From contig NZ_JAAVUV010000013.1 in assembly GCF_018449635.1 (NCBI RefSeq), forward strand, positions 62,001 to 126,000: a stretch of 64,000 nucleotides of DNA. The letters run 5' to 3'. Position numbers and translations under genes: made by a program. The DNA comes from Caballeronia sp. dw_276 (lineage in GTDB: Bacteria > Pseudomonadota > Gammaproteobacteria > Burkholderiales > Burkholderiaceae). The notes below the pieces were generated by a model. The model ran no database searches and was not told where the DNA came from. It worked only from the letters and a program-made list of their open reading frames with translations. This document shows, piece by piece, positions 27,028 to 36,098 of the stretch (positions are counted from its first letter, which is position 1; the number at the start of each line of letters is the position of its first letter).

Positions 27028-27795
27028 ATGAAGTCACCCCAAAAATCAACCATCATCTTCGTGCACGGTGCCTGGCACTGGGGCGGTTGCTTTCAAAAAG
27101 TGTCGACCCTGCTTTCGGCGCAAGGCCACCCCACCTTGCTCCCGGACCTCAAGTCCCACGGCTTCGATCCCGCGACCTACGACCAGGTCGCCGACATCGC
27201 TGACTACACCGCATCCATTGCGACGCTGCTCGGGAACGCGACAGAACCCGTCGTGCTCGTGGGACACAGCATGGGTGGTGTGGCGCTGACCTATCTCGGC
27301 GAGAAGTATCCGGAAAAGATCAGCAAGCTCATTTATCTGACGGCGTTCATGACGCCGAGCGAAAAGTCCGTGAACAACTACCTCTTCTCGGACGGCTACA
27401 AGAATGATCCAGACGCAAAGGATCTCTTCGATATCGTGGCTGGTTCACCGGACAAAAAGGGAGTCACACTGAACACCCACGATGCCGCGAAAGTACGATC
27501 CTCGTTTTATGGCGATTGCAGCGAGCACGATGCCGCTGTCGCCGCGCGCAACGTCATCCCTACAAACACCACAGCGCCCTATGTCGCCCTGACGGTCACA
27601 ACGCCAAGCAGGTTCGGGGCGATTCCGAGGGTCTATATCGAGTGCACGAAAGACCGCGCACTTCCCCTTAGTCAGCAGCGGCAGATGCAGGCCGACGTGC
27701 CAGGTGCAAAAATTGTCACCCTGGAAAGCGGTCATTCGCCCTTCTTCTCACATCCCGACCATCTCGCGGAGATCATCATTCAAGAAGCTAGATAA
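27028..27795 (+). CDS. Alpha/beta hydrolase, Ser nucleophile
   Basis: A 255-residue protein starting FVHGAWHWGGCF, with nucleophile elbow GHSMGGV (Ser 81) and catalytic His in ESGHSPFFSHPDHL. It belongs to the same compact Ser subgroup as 22203-22910, again of the methyl-esterase/hydroxynitrile-lyase type. AGGAGG stands upstream of ATG 27028. It lies 50 bases after the SDR gene in the same direction, so the two are probably co-transcribed. Confidence 0.85.
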   Translation: MKSPQKSTIIFVHGAWHWGGCFQKVSTLLSAQGHPTLLPDLKSHGFDPATYDQVADIADYTASIATLLGNATEPVVLVGHSMGGVALTYLGEKYPEKISKLIYLTAFMTPSEKSVNNYLFSDGYKNDPDAKDLFDIVAGSPDKKGVTLNTHDAAKVRSSFYGDCSEHDAAVAARNVIPTNTTAPYVALTVTTPSRFGAIPRVYIECTKDRALPLSQQRQMQADVPGAKIVTLESGHSPFFSHPDHLAEIIIQEAR

Positions 27796-27852
27796 CGATT
27801 CCCGATTCAACGGATTCTCAATCATTTCTCACCCGAATTTTGGAGAACACAA

Positions 27853-28737
27853 ATGTCATGGGACGGCCCCTTTTCCCCGGATCTCTTGCCCGAAGGGTTT
27901 AGACACGATTCAGCATTCGTCGCAGATATAAGACTGCATTATGTAACTGGTGGCAGGCCGGTCGGAACCGCGCCACTTATGCTTTTAATTCACGGCTTTC
28001 CGCAGAACTGGTGGGAGTGGAATCGTGTCCTCCGTCCACTCGGTGAACACTTCACCTTGATTGTCCCGGACCTACGCGGCGTGGGGCATTCGGACAAGCC
28101 AGAGTTCGGGTACACGAAAAAACAACTTGCCGCCGACCTCTTCGGCCTTGTGGACAGCTTCCCCAACGGCCCGCCGCATGTAGTCGGGCACGATATCGGC
28201 GCCATGGTGGCTTTCGCTTACGCGTGGCAGTTCCCTGTCCGATCGCTGACGGTCCTCGACGCGTCGATTCCCGGCATCGGCGATTGGGACCAGATTGCAT
28301 CCAATCCGCTCCTTTTTCATTTTTCCTTTCATCAGAAGCCACATCTTCCTGAGGCCTTAATTTGCGGCGGACGAGAGCATCTTTACATCAGCACATTCAT
28401 CAACGACCGCGCGGATAATCCAGCGGCGATTTCGGCGCACGATATGGACGAGTATGTTCGCGCCTATACACACCCGGGCGCCTTTCGAGCCGCGATGGAG
28501 ATGTATCGGCAATTTCCTCAGGACGTCATCGACAACCGGAGCGCTGGAAAGCTTCCGCAGTCGATTCCGGTTCTCGCACTGGGCGGCGACCGCCGATGGG
28601 GACCGCATATCGTTGCCCGTTTGAGCTCTGTTTCAGACAACGTGCGAGGCGGTTCATTGCCTAAGTGCGGGCATTTCGTTGCAGAGGAACAGCCCGGTCT
28701 TCTGGTGCAGGAGTTACTTGACCTCTGCAAGCTGTAA
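27853..28737 (+). CDS. Alpha/beta hydrolase, Asp nucleophile (intact paralogue of 13696-14570)
   Basis: A 294-residue protein with LIHGFPQNWWEW, VPDLRGVGHSDKP, nucleophile elbow GHDIGAM (Asp 114), cap segment LFHFSFHQKPHLPEALICGG, and catalytic His in KCGHFVAEEQP. It matches the frameshifted gene at 13696 along the whole length and shows what that gene's C-terminus should be. It is the last gene of the catabolic island before the insertion sequence nest. Confidence 0.86.
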   Translation: MSWDGPFSPDLLPEGFRHDSAFVADIRLHYVTGGRPVGTAPLMLLIHGFPQNWWEWNRVLRPLGEHFTLIVPDLRGVGHSDKPEFGYTKKQLAADLFGLVDSFPNGPPHVVGHDIGAMVAFAYAWQFPVRSLTVLDASIPGIGDWDQIASNPLLFHFSFHQKPHLPEALICGGREHLYISTFINDRADNPAAISAHDMDEYVRAYTHPGAFRAAMEMYRQFPQDVIDNRSAGKLPQSIPVLALGGDRRWGPHIVARLSSVSDNVRGGSLPKCGHFVAEEQPGLLVQELLDLCKL

Positions 28738-29097
28738 CCTCTTCAAGTCGAATTCGTCGACTCCTCCGGGCTAGGCGCCCGAAGCCGATCAAGTGGAAGT
28801 ATGACGCCCCTTTGCGCCGCATTCGTCCAGCGCCAACTCTGACGCAGTGGACTAGCAACCGTTCCAAATGGACCCCAAAACGCACGCACATATTGATTGG
28901 GGTGGATAGCAACAGCGCCGCCACCCCACCCCCACCAGATGAACCGGGTCGGAGGCAACTGCGGCGCCCTGCGAGGTGCTGGTCTCGTATGCATCGTGTG
29001 CGGCAGGTCGCGACCAATGGCCGAATCTAGGCTGTCGGTCCGAACCTGATGCATCGAATGCGTAGGGGTGGCGAATATCTCATTCGTCTTCTCGCTA
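28738..29097. other. Intergenic region up to the IS630 end
   Basis: No convincing gene. It contains a C-rich patch near 28918-28940. It ends with the TA target dinucleotide (29096-29097) at which the IS630-type element is inserted. Confidence 0.55.
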
Positions 29098-30174
29098 GTG
29101 TTCTGTCCCAGAAATAACTTTAGATAGTTTCGCCACTTTCGTGAGAATGGAATCGGCTGTTGCAGTCCACACAAACGCTCGCTTGTGCTGGTTGTACTGC
29201 TGTACATAGCGCTCGATACTGATAATCAGTTGGCGCACGTTTCTGAATGACCCGCGCCGGATCGCCTTTTGTGTAACCAGTCCAAACCAGCGCTCCACCT
29301 GATTGAGCCAGCTCGAATAGGTGGGTGTGAAATGCATGTGGTACCGATGTTTGGCTAACCAGGCCTTGACCTTCGGATGCTTGTGCGTCGCATAGTTGTC
29401 GACCACCAGATGAATCTCGAGATCAGTCGGCACAGCCTGGTCGACGTGATTCAGAAAGGCCAGAAACTCCTGATGCCTATGGCGTGACTTGCATTGGGTG
29501 ATGACTTCGTCCGTTGCCGTGTCGAGCGCAGCGAACAGGGTCGTCGTCGCGTGCCGGATGTAGTCATGCGTTACCCCTTCGAGATAGCCTAACCCCATCG
29601 GCAGCACGGGCTGCGTACGCTCCAGTGCCTGACACTGGGTCTTCTCATCGACGCACAGCACGAGTGCATGGGTCGGAGGGCTTAGGTATAGCCCGACAAT
29701 GTCGCGCACCTTCTCAACAAAGTACGGATCGGTAGACAGCTTGAAGCACTTTGAACGATGGGGCTGTACGCCGAATAGCGACAGATACCGGGCCACCGAA
29801 CTCTTAGAAATCCCTGTCTGCGTAGCGGCAGAGCGCACGCTCCAGTGTGTCGCCCCGTCCGGCTTCTCGTGCAGCACCCTGGCCAACAGTTCTGCCACCA
29901 CTTCGTCGTCATGTGTGCGCGGACGACCCGGGCGGGCTTCATCATGCAGACCGGCAAGCCGCTGTGCGACAAATCGCTTCTTCCAATTCGTGATCGCCGG
30001 TGGGGTCACCTCGCACCGCAAAGCGATTTCCTGGCTCGTATGACCGTCAGCGGCCATCACAATAATCTTTGCTCGACGGACCAAAGAATGAGGCAGAGAG
30101 CGCGAGCGACTCATTGATAGCAATTGCTCCCGCTCCAGCGTCGACACCGAAATCTCCATTCCCTTGCGTCCCAT
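29095..30174 (-). CDS. IS630-family transposase
   Basis: A 359-residue protein with an N-terminal helix-turn-helix (GHTSQEIALRCEVTPPAITN), a linker, and a DDE superfamily-endonuclease domain. Catalytic residues are the Asp in LVLCVDEKTQ, the Asp in IHLVVDNYATH and the Glu in SSWLNQVERWFG. The stop codon TAG is formed across the element's end, using the TA target dinucleotide. The gene is complete, but the element's other end now lies more than 2.7 kb away behind two inserted elements, so its mobility is doubtful. Confidence 0.93.
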   Translation of the reverse strand: MGRKGMEISVSTLEREQLLSMSRSRSLPHSLVRRAKIIVMAADGHTSQEIALRCEVTPPAITNWKKRFVAQRLAGLHDEARPGRPRTHDDEVVAELLARVLHEKPDGATHWSVRSAATQTGISKSSVARYLSLFGVQPHRSKCFKLSTDPYFVEKVRDIVGLYLSPPTHALVLCVDEKTQCQALERTQPVLPMGLGYLEGVTHDYIRHATTTLFAALDTATDEVITQCKSRHRHQEFLAFLNHVDQAVPTDLEIHLVVDNYATHKHPKVKAWLAKHRYHMHFTPTYSSWLNQVERWFGLVTQKAIRRGSFRNVRQLIISIERYVQQYNQHKRAFVWTATADSILTKVAKLSKVISGTEH

Positions 30175-30200
30175 GATCGCCTCCCTGTCGGTTAGTTTAG

Positions 30201-31407
30201 GGAAGCACTGATTAATTTCACTGAGTGGTCATCGACGGCATAGCCGTGGACGTTGTAGAAGGAACTTCACGGAATGGACCCACGACGATGAAGCGGCAAA
30301 TCGGTTTTGCAGAAGCGGAAAGCGCGGGCAAGAAACGCGTGACCAAGCGCCAACGCTTTCTGGGCGAGATGGAAAAGGTGGTGCCGTGGTCGCGACTGCT
30401 GTCGGTCATTGAGCCGTACTATCCGAAGGGCGAGCGAGGCCGCCCACCAATTGGCCTTGAGCGGATGCTTCGAATCTATTTCCTTCAGCAGTGGTACGGG
30501 TTGTCGGACGAAGCTCTCGAAGACGCGCTGTACGACAGCATTGCAATGCGCGCGTTCGCCGGCATTGATCTGGCTGTCGAGAACGCGCCCGACGCGACTA
30601 CGCTGCTGAAATTCCGGCGTCTGCTGATCGCGCATGAGCTTACGCGCAAGTTGTTCGACGAGATCGGCATCTCGCTGTGTGAGCGCTCACTGATGATGAA
30701 GGAAGGCACGCTGGTCGACGCGACGATCATCGAAGCGCCGCCGTCGACCAAGAACGCTCAGAAGAGCCGTGACCCGGAGATGCACCAGACAAAGAAGGGA
30801 AACGAATGGCACTTTGGCATGAAGGTGCATTTGGGAGTCGACGCCGATTCTGGACTGGTGCATAGCGTAGTGGGCACAGCGGCGAACGTGTCGGATGTAT
30901 CGCAGGCCCACGCGCTGCTTCACGGGCATGAAGAAGATGCGTTCGGCGACGCGGGCTACCTTGGCGTAGACAAACGCGACGAGATGATGGGCGCGACGGT
31001 GAAGTGGCACGTGGCGGCCAAACGCGGAAAGATCAAAGCGATGCAAGAAGGTCCGCTGAAGGACCTGGTGGTCGCACTCGAACGAACTAAGGCACAGATC
31101 CGCGCGCGGGTTGAGCATCCGTTTCATGTCGTGAAGAACCTGTTTCGTCATCGCAAGGTCCGCTACAAAGGTCTGGCCAAGAACACCGCGCAACTGTTCA
31201 GTCTGTTTGCGCTCGCGAATTTGGTGATCGCAAAAAAACGGCTGCTGTCGACGCACGGGAGCAATCCGTCAAGTGTGTGAAAAATGGAGGAAATAAGGCC
31301 CAAATACGGGCGCAGTTCTCTTCTTACCTTCGAATTTGTTCGTCAATTAACAATTGCAGCATGCGTCGTCCTTAATGCGGACCGCAGACGCATTGATCAG
31401 CGTTTCC
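30201..31407. mobile_element. IS5-family element inserted in the IS630 element
   Basis: Ends GGAAGCACTGATTAAT (30201 onward) and ATTGATCAGCGTTTCC (ending 31407) are imperfect inverted repeats. TTAG flanks both sides (30197-30200 and 31408-31411), a 4-base duplication as expected for this family. Length is 1207 bases. Confidence 0.9.
30288..31280 (+). CDS. IS5-family transposase
   Basis: A 330-residue DDE transposase of the common betaproteobacterial IS5 type. It has an N-terminal region with PWSRLLSVIEPYYPKGERGR and IYFLQQWYGLSDEALEDALY. The DDE core includes the Asp in GTLVDATIIEAP, DADSGLVHSV, the Asp in AFGDAGYLGV, and the Glu in RARVEHPFHVVKNLF. The start at 30288 fits the family's MKRQIGFAEAE opening. 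The gene looks intact and full length. Confidence 0.93.
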   Translation: MKRQIGFAEAESAGKKRVTKRQRFLGEMEKVVPWSRLLSVIEPYYPKGERGRPPIGLERMLRIYFLQQWYGLSDEALEDALYDSIAMRAFAGIDLAVENAPDATTLLKFRRLLIAHELTRKLFDEIGISLCERSLMMKEGTLVDATIIEAPPSTKNAQKSRDPEMHQTKKGNEWHFGMKVHLGVDADSGLVHSVVGTAANVSDVSQAHALLHGHEEDAFGDAGYLGVDKRDEMMGATVKWHVAAKRGKIKAMQEGPLKDLVVALERTKAQIRARVEHPFHVVKNLFRHRKVRYKGLAKNTAQLFSLFALANLVIAKKRLLSTHGSNPSSV

Positions 31408-31411
31408 TTAG

Positions 31412-32910
31412 TCTTACTGTGTCATAAATTAAAAAATTGCGATATTGCTGCGTTTGCCTGACAATAATAAGGATACCTAGTCATCAGGCGAGAAGCAATG
31501 AACGCACGAACGCGGTTTGAGCAGTACATTGAGCATCTGGCTGGCGGCCTGGGTCATGCGGATCGTCACTCTGGATTGAAGGCCTATTGCACAGGCCTGA
31601 TGCTGCCGTTGACCCGCAAGAGCGTCGAGCCGATGGCCGCCAGTGTGGATCCGCTTCACGCCAGCGCACGGCATCAGGCACTGCACCACTTTGTTGCCAA
31701 GGCCGACTGGTCGGACGACGAGTTACTTCGCCGGGTCAGCCAGTGGGTCGTGCCCCGGATGGATTTTTCCGGCGGCGGCTTCTGGATCGTTGACGACACG
31801 GGATTTCCAAAGAAGGGCCGCCATTCGGTAGGCGTTGCGCGTCAGTACTGCGGGGTGCTGGGCAAGCAGGATAATTGCCAGATTGCGGTCAGTGTGTCAC
31901 TGGCTTGTGAGCAGGCCAGCATTCCGGTTGCGTGGCAGCTCTACGTGCCGCGTGAATGGGCAGAGGATGATGAGCGGCGCGAGAAAGCCGGCATTCCCGC
32001 ACAGATCGGGTTTGAGACGAAGGTGCAGATTGCATTGCGACAGATTGAGGCTCTGCTGGCTGCCGGTGCGCCCCGGCATTGCGTACTGGCCGATGCAGGC
32101 TATGGAATAGATAACGCCTTCCGGCAACATCTGGACGATCTGGGGTTGTCTTATGTGGTCGGCATCACATCGGCTCTCGTGGTCTGGCCACCGGGCGTCA
32201 AACCATTGCCGCCCAAACCGTATGGCGGCATGGGCCGCCCGCCTGTGGTACCGCGCCGTACACGCGCCCGACAGCCGGTGAACGTGAAGGACCTGGCGCA
32301 TTCACTGCCTGCTACTGCCTTCACCACGCTCAGCTGGCGGGAGGGTTCGAACGAAACACTCAGCGGGCGTTTCGCTGCGGTGCGTGTGCGTCACGCGGGC
32401 GGCAATACCGGCAAGGCGCGGCTGCGGCCCGAGCAGTGGCTGCTCATTGAGTGGCCCGCCAGCGATGCTGACCCACTGAAATACTATCTTTCCAACCTGC
32501 CGGCCGATACTGCGCTCGAGCAGCTCGTGGCGCACGCGCACATGCGCTGGCGCATCGAGCGTGATTACCAAGATCTGAAGCAGGAGTTGGGGCTTGGACA
32601 CTACGAAGGTCGAGGATGGCGTGGGTTTCATCACCACGCAGCGCTGGCCATCGCGGCCTACGGGTTTCTGCTCTCAGAGCGCCTCGCCATCGGAACCCCG
32701 GTCAGCGCCAAAAAAAACTTCGCAGCACGCCAGACACCTGCAGTTCCCGACGATTACATTGCGCGGGGAAGTCCGGCGCGCACAGCGCCACACCCCTGAC
32801 TCGATTGCTACCATTCGCTACGAACTTACGGTCCGGCTGGTCGCCGAACTCGATGTGTGTCCATGCTGTCGGAACCTGGGAAGACGCTTTGATTTAATGA
32901 CACAGTAAGA
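31412..32910. mobile_element. IS701-family element inserted next to the IS5 element
   Basis: Ends TCTTACTGTGTCAT (31412 onward) and ATGACACAGTAAGA (ending 32910) are perfect 14-base inverted repeats. TTAG flanks both sides (31408-31411 and 32911-32914). Length is 1499 bases. The left TTAG is shared with the IS5 element, so one insertion used the duplicated target of the other. Confidence 0.88.
31498..32799 (+). CDS. IS701-family transposase
   Basis: A 433-residue DDE transposase with the IS701 pattern: RTRFEQYIEHLAGGLGHADR at the start, catalytic Asp in FWIVDDTGFPKKG, Asp in CVLADAGYGID and Glu in MRWRIERDYQDLKQELGL. The family's conserved HYEGRGWRGFHHH follows. It appears intact. Downstream bases to 32910 complete the element. 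Confidence 0.93.
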   Translation: MNARTRFEQYIEHLAGGLGHADRHSGLKAYCTGLMLPLTRKSVEPMAASVDPLHASARHQALHHFVAKADWSDDELLRRVSQWVVPRMDFSGGGFWIVDDTGFPKKGRHSVGVARQYCGVLGKQDNCQIAVSVSLACEQASIPVAWQLYVPREWAEDDERREKAGIPAQIGFETKVQIALRQIEALLAAGAPRHCVLADAGYGIDNAFRQHLDDLGLSYVVGITSALVVWPPGVKPLPPKPYGGMGRPPVVPRRTRARQPVNVKDLAHSLPATAFTTLSWREGSNETLSGRFAAVRVRHAGGNTGKARLRPEQWLLIEWPASDADPLKYYLSNLPADTALEQLVAHAHMRWRIERDYQDLKQELGLGHYEGRGWRGFHHHAALAIAAYGFLLSERLAIGTPVSAKKNFAARQTPAVPDDYIARGSPARTAPHP

Positions 32911-33221
32911 TTAGGGCTTTATCGTAGAACAACAAATATTCATGTAAAGTTATTTCTGGGACAGAACACTAGGGCCCTTTCCGACAACTCGACGTTTGAC
33001 AAGAATCGCGACCGGTTGCTCTAAGAGTCGAAAGCCTTAAATTTTCTTGGCCCCATTCGCTTGTTGAAAGCCACTCAAGCGGTCTCCTTCGCCTCGCAAC
33101 ATCGACGCTCATTCCGACGCATCGTCTAATGCGCCGTTAGAGATTACTTTTCCCGCTTCTCGGGTCTATTTTGGCCGATGATAGGATCGAGGAACGGTAG
33201 CGGCGATATGACAGATCGCAG

Positions 33222-33902
33222 TCATCCAATCTGCACGCTTGCACCGCCGTCCACCATAACGATTGAGCCTACTACGAAGCTTGCCCTGTCCGAGGCCAAG
33301 AACGCAACAATTTCAGCAATCTCCTCTGGCTTCGCCGCTCGGCCTATCGGTGCAGTCTTGCCGTGCTCGGCCAAGAACTCACGCCCATCTTCGCGAAAGT
33401 GGTTAAGCAAGTTCGTAACGACGTCACCAACGCCAATGGCGTTCACTCGAATACCATAACCAATGGCTTCCAATGCTTGTGTTCGGGTTAATTGGGCCAA
33501 TGCTCCCTTTGACGCGGTGTAAGCCGCAATACCTGGGAACGCGAAGTAGGAAGCATACGATGCGATATTGACTATGGCACCTGATTTCTTAACCATCATC
33601 GCTTTCATGGCCTCCCGAGAATGCAAAAAGGCGCCCGTTACGTTTGTTTCCATCTGCCACTCCCAGTCCTTGCGGGTCATCTCGACGATGTTCTTATACA
33701 AGATGCGCCCGGCGTTATTGACTAGGACGTCCAGCTTGCCGAATCGGGAAATTGCCAATTCAACTGCGCTTTCTGCAACGCCATCTTGCGTAATATCTGC
33801 TACAAAAGGCACCATTCCTTCGCGAGTCAGGTCTTTAACCGCTGGGTTGATATCTTCAGCAATTACTAAGGCTCCGCGTGCGTGGAGGAGCCGCTTGCAC
33901 AA
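33222..33902 (-). pseudogene. Short-chain dehydrogenase, 5' end cut off by the Tn7-like element
   Basis: The 226-residue remainder has NNAG, the catalytic Ser in VNIASYASYFA, YTASKGA (YxxxK) and the C-terminal VMVDGGASV of an SDR. The cofactor loop TGxxxGIG and the first strand are missing. The reading frame meets the outermost repeat of the transposon at 33898-33902, and the only start codon is a TTG made by transposon bases. The missing 5' part is not found beyond the transposon's right repeats, so a deletion or rearrangement accompanied or followed insertion. Confidence 0.85.
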
Positions 33903-34061
33903 CTAAAGTCGGTCCCAAAGGCGCGATGTCTAGTATCGCCTAGAAGCCACGATTCGTAAGGCGCGAAGCCTGATTCTCATTTCAACTAAAGTTGGTCCTA
34001 TCGCCGCCAAGCCGTTAACTAAAGTTGTTGCTCTCTGTGCGATTTCAACTAATCTTGATTC
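33898..34061 (+). repeat. Left-end transposase-binding repeats
   Basis: Four copies in the same direction: CACAACTAAAGTCGGTCCC (33898-33916), CAACTAAAGTTGGTCC (33983-33998), TAACTAAAGTTGTT (34016-34029) and CAACTAATCTTGATTC (34046-34061), progressively degenerate toward tniA. The last lies 3 bases from the tniA start, so transposase binding could also repress its own gene. Confidence 0.75.
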
Positions 34062-34064
34062 GTA

Positions 34065-36098
34065 ATGGTCGACGCGCTCGCGGAGGCTTCGATGACACGA
34101 CGTTCGCGCCTTCGGGCAAGTAATCCCTTCAATAACGACGGCGATTTACCGGGCGTTTTCGATTTACAGGCATGGCCAGCCGTTGACGAACTCGCTCTTT
34201 CGGATGAGCGGCGCGCTCTGTTTCATCAGCGCAAGCGCGCAATTCATCTCTACCTTGAGGGCGCGACGGACGTTCAGCTGAGAACGTCGTGTGGGCTATG
34301 CCGTGCGCATACCTATCGGCTGTTGACTAAACGGTGCCTCAAACAACACCCGGACGGATACGTGTACGGATGGCGCGGTCTACTGCCGCACATCCGTGTC
34401 AAGACGTACGAGCGAACAACGCCGCTGAAACTTAATGCATGGAGCGGGGGCGCGGTCGGTGCTTTGCAGTGGGTGTTTGAATCGCCCGCAGGACGTGGAG
34501 TCGAAAATCGTTTGCGGGAGCGGATCCTTGGCAAGCGTGGTGAGCTTGAGGCCTCGCGCCGGCCGCGTCTGTCCATCTTTCGCTGGTTCCTTACCGAGCT
34601 TCGTGAACGGGGCTTTGAGCGCCGCGGCGAATGGCCATTTACCGTGGAGAAACGGGGCTACGTGACCCTCGCCCGCTACATCGACCGCGTACTTGCCGAG
34701 CACCCCGTTCGCGCTCGCGAACTGATCGGCGGCCTAGATGCAGCACGCAAGGCTCGTGGTGGCGACGGAACTCTCCGTCCGCCTATAGCCCCGTTCGAGC
34801 GCGTCGAATGCGACGCGCACAAGCTTGACGCTCGCATGATGGTCCTGGTGCCCTCACCTCATGGGGGCACGGAACCTCGAATGATCCATCGGCTTTGGGT
34901 AGTCGTCGTCATTGATGTCGCATCGCGCGCAGTGCTTGGCTACCATTTAAGCTTGCGCCGCGAATGCTCTGCTGAGGATGTCCTGCGCGCAGTTCGCTGT
35001 GCGCTAACACCGTGGAAACCGCGAGACCTTCAGTTCAGCAGCCAAGCCTATGTGCCGGGCGCCGGCCTGCCCTCGTACCTCCTTCCACAGCTTTCGGGGG
35101 CGTGCTGGAATGAATTCAGCGTTGATGGGGCACTCGCGAACGTCTGCGCGCGCGTCGAAGGCGTATTGCACGATCTCGTCGGGGCAACGATCATCAAACC
35201 GCAGGACCCGACTAGTTACAGTTGCCGGCGCAGCAAGGACGATCGCCCCTTCGTTGAATCATTCTTCGGACACTTGGCTGCCGGAGGCTTTCACAGGCTG
35301 TCGACGACCACCGGCAGCTCACCGACGGCCAAACGCGGTGCCGATCCTGATGCGGCCGCGCTCGCCACTCAATTCCAGCTCGAATATGCGCACGAACTCC
35401 TCGATACGCTGATCGCCAATTACAACGCGACGCCGCACTCAGGGCTAGGCTACCGTAGTCCGCTAGAACAGCTTGAGCGATGGATGGCTGAGAACCGATC
35501 AGCCATCCGCACGGTTGATCCGGAGGCAGTTCGCCGTATGGTCGGCGTACGCAAGCTTTGCACACTGCTTGGCGGCGTCAACAACGGACGTCGGCCGCAT
35601 TTCAATTTCGCCAACGCACGCTACTCAGCCGAGTGGTTGTGCTTGCGCACCGATCTCTTAGGGAAGAATTTCTGGTTACATCTGGACGACGAAGACGACG
35701 CCCGCTATGCCGCCGTCTCCACGCAACACGGAATTTTTATCGGCGTGGTGCGCGCCGCGCCTCCGTGGCATCGGACACCACATTCGCTCTATGTGCGCCA
35801 AGCAATCCGCGCGCTCGAGAAGCGTCGTCTTCTGCACCTGGCGAATCACGGCGACGCGGTTGAAGCGTTGCTACGTTACGCAGAGGATTCTCCTGAGCGC
35901 AAACTCCCTCTCCATCCGGCCTATCTTGAAGCGCGCCGGATTTTGGAGCAACATGCGCAACGGCTCGCCGGTCAATCTATGGTGAGTATCGTCAAACACG
36001 CTGAGCCGCCCGCGGCGAACGCTAAATCGACGGCCGCTGCCGCGACACCTAGCAGCCCCACGTCGTCGCCGCCAATGCGCCGGGCGCAGCAATGGTGA
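34065..36098 (+). CDS. tniA: TniA/TnsB-like DDE transposase
   Basis: A 677-residue transposase of the Mu/Tn7 TnsB/TniA class. A DNA-binding N-terminal region is followed by an integrase-core domain. The acidic triad is seen as Asp in FERVECDAHKLD, Asp in VVVIDVASRAVLGY and Glu in DDRPFVESFFGHL. A Mu-type C-terminal beta-barrel follows, and the last 40 residues are Ala/Pro-rich. It cuts and joins transposon ends. The 3' end overlaps the start of tniB by 7 bases. ATG 34065 directly follows the innermost end repeat. Confidence 0.9.
   Translation: MVDALAEASMTRRSRLRASNPFNNDGDLPGVFDLQAWPAVDELALSDERRALFHQRKRAIHLYLEGATDVQLRTSCGLCRAHTYRLLTKRCLKQHPDGYVYGWRGLLPHIRVKTYERTTPLKLNAWSGGAVGALQWVFESPAGRGVENRLRERILGKRGELEASRRPRLSIFRWFLTELRERGFERRGEWPFTVEKRGYVTLARYIDRVLAEHPVRARELIGGLDAARKARGGDGTLRPPIAPFERVECDAHKLDARMMVLVPSPHGGTEPRMIHRLWVVVVIDVASRAVLGYHLSLRRECSAEDVLRAVRCALTPWKPRDLQFSSQAYVPGAGLPSYLLPQLSGACWNEFSVDGALANVCARVEGVLHDLVGATIIKPQDPTSYSCRRSKDDRPFVESFFGHLAAGGFHRLSTTTGSSPTAKRGADPDAAALATQFQLEYAHELLDTLIANYNATPHSGLGYRSPLEQLERWMAENRSAIRTVDPEAVRRMVGVRKLCTLLGGVNNGRRPHFNFANARYSAEWLCLRTDLLGKNFWLHLDDEDDARYAAVSTQHGIFIGVVRAAPPWHRTPHSLYVRQAIRALEKRRLLHLANHGDAVEALLRYAEDSPERKLPLHPAYLEARRILEQHAQRLAGQSMVSIVKHAEPPAANAKSTAAAATPSSPTSSPPMRRAQQW

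Larger units (their letters stand above)
29098..32969. mobile_element. IS630-family element interrupted by two other insertion sequences
   Basis: Outer ends are inverted repeats: GTGTTCTGTCCCAGAAATAA from 29098 inward, and its reverse complement ending at 32969. Both are flanked by TA (29096-29097 and 32970-32971), the IS630-type target duplication. Removing the two inner elements and their TTAG duplications leaves about 1.16 kb, a normal IS630 length. The right remnant of the element is 32915-32969. Confidence 0.9.
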
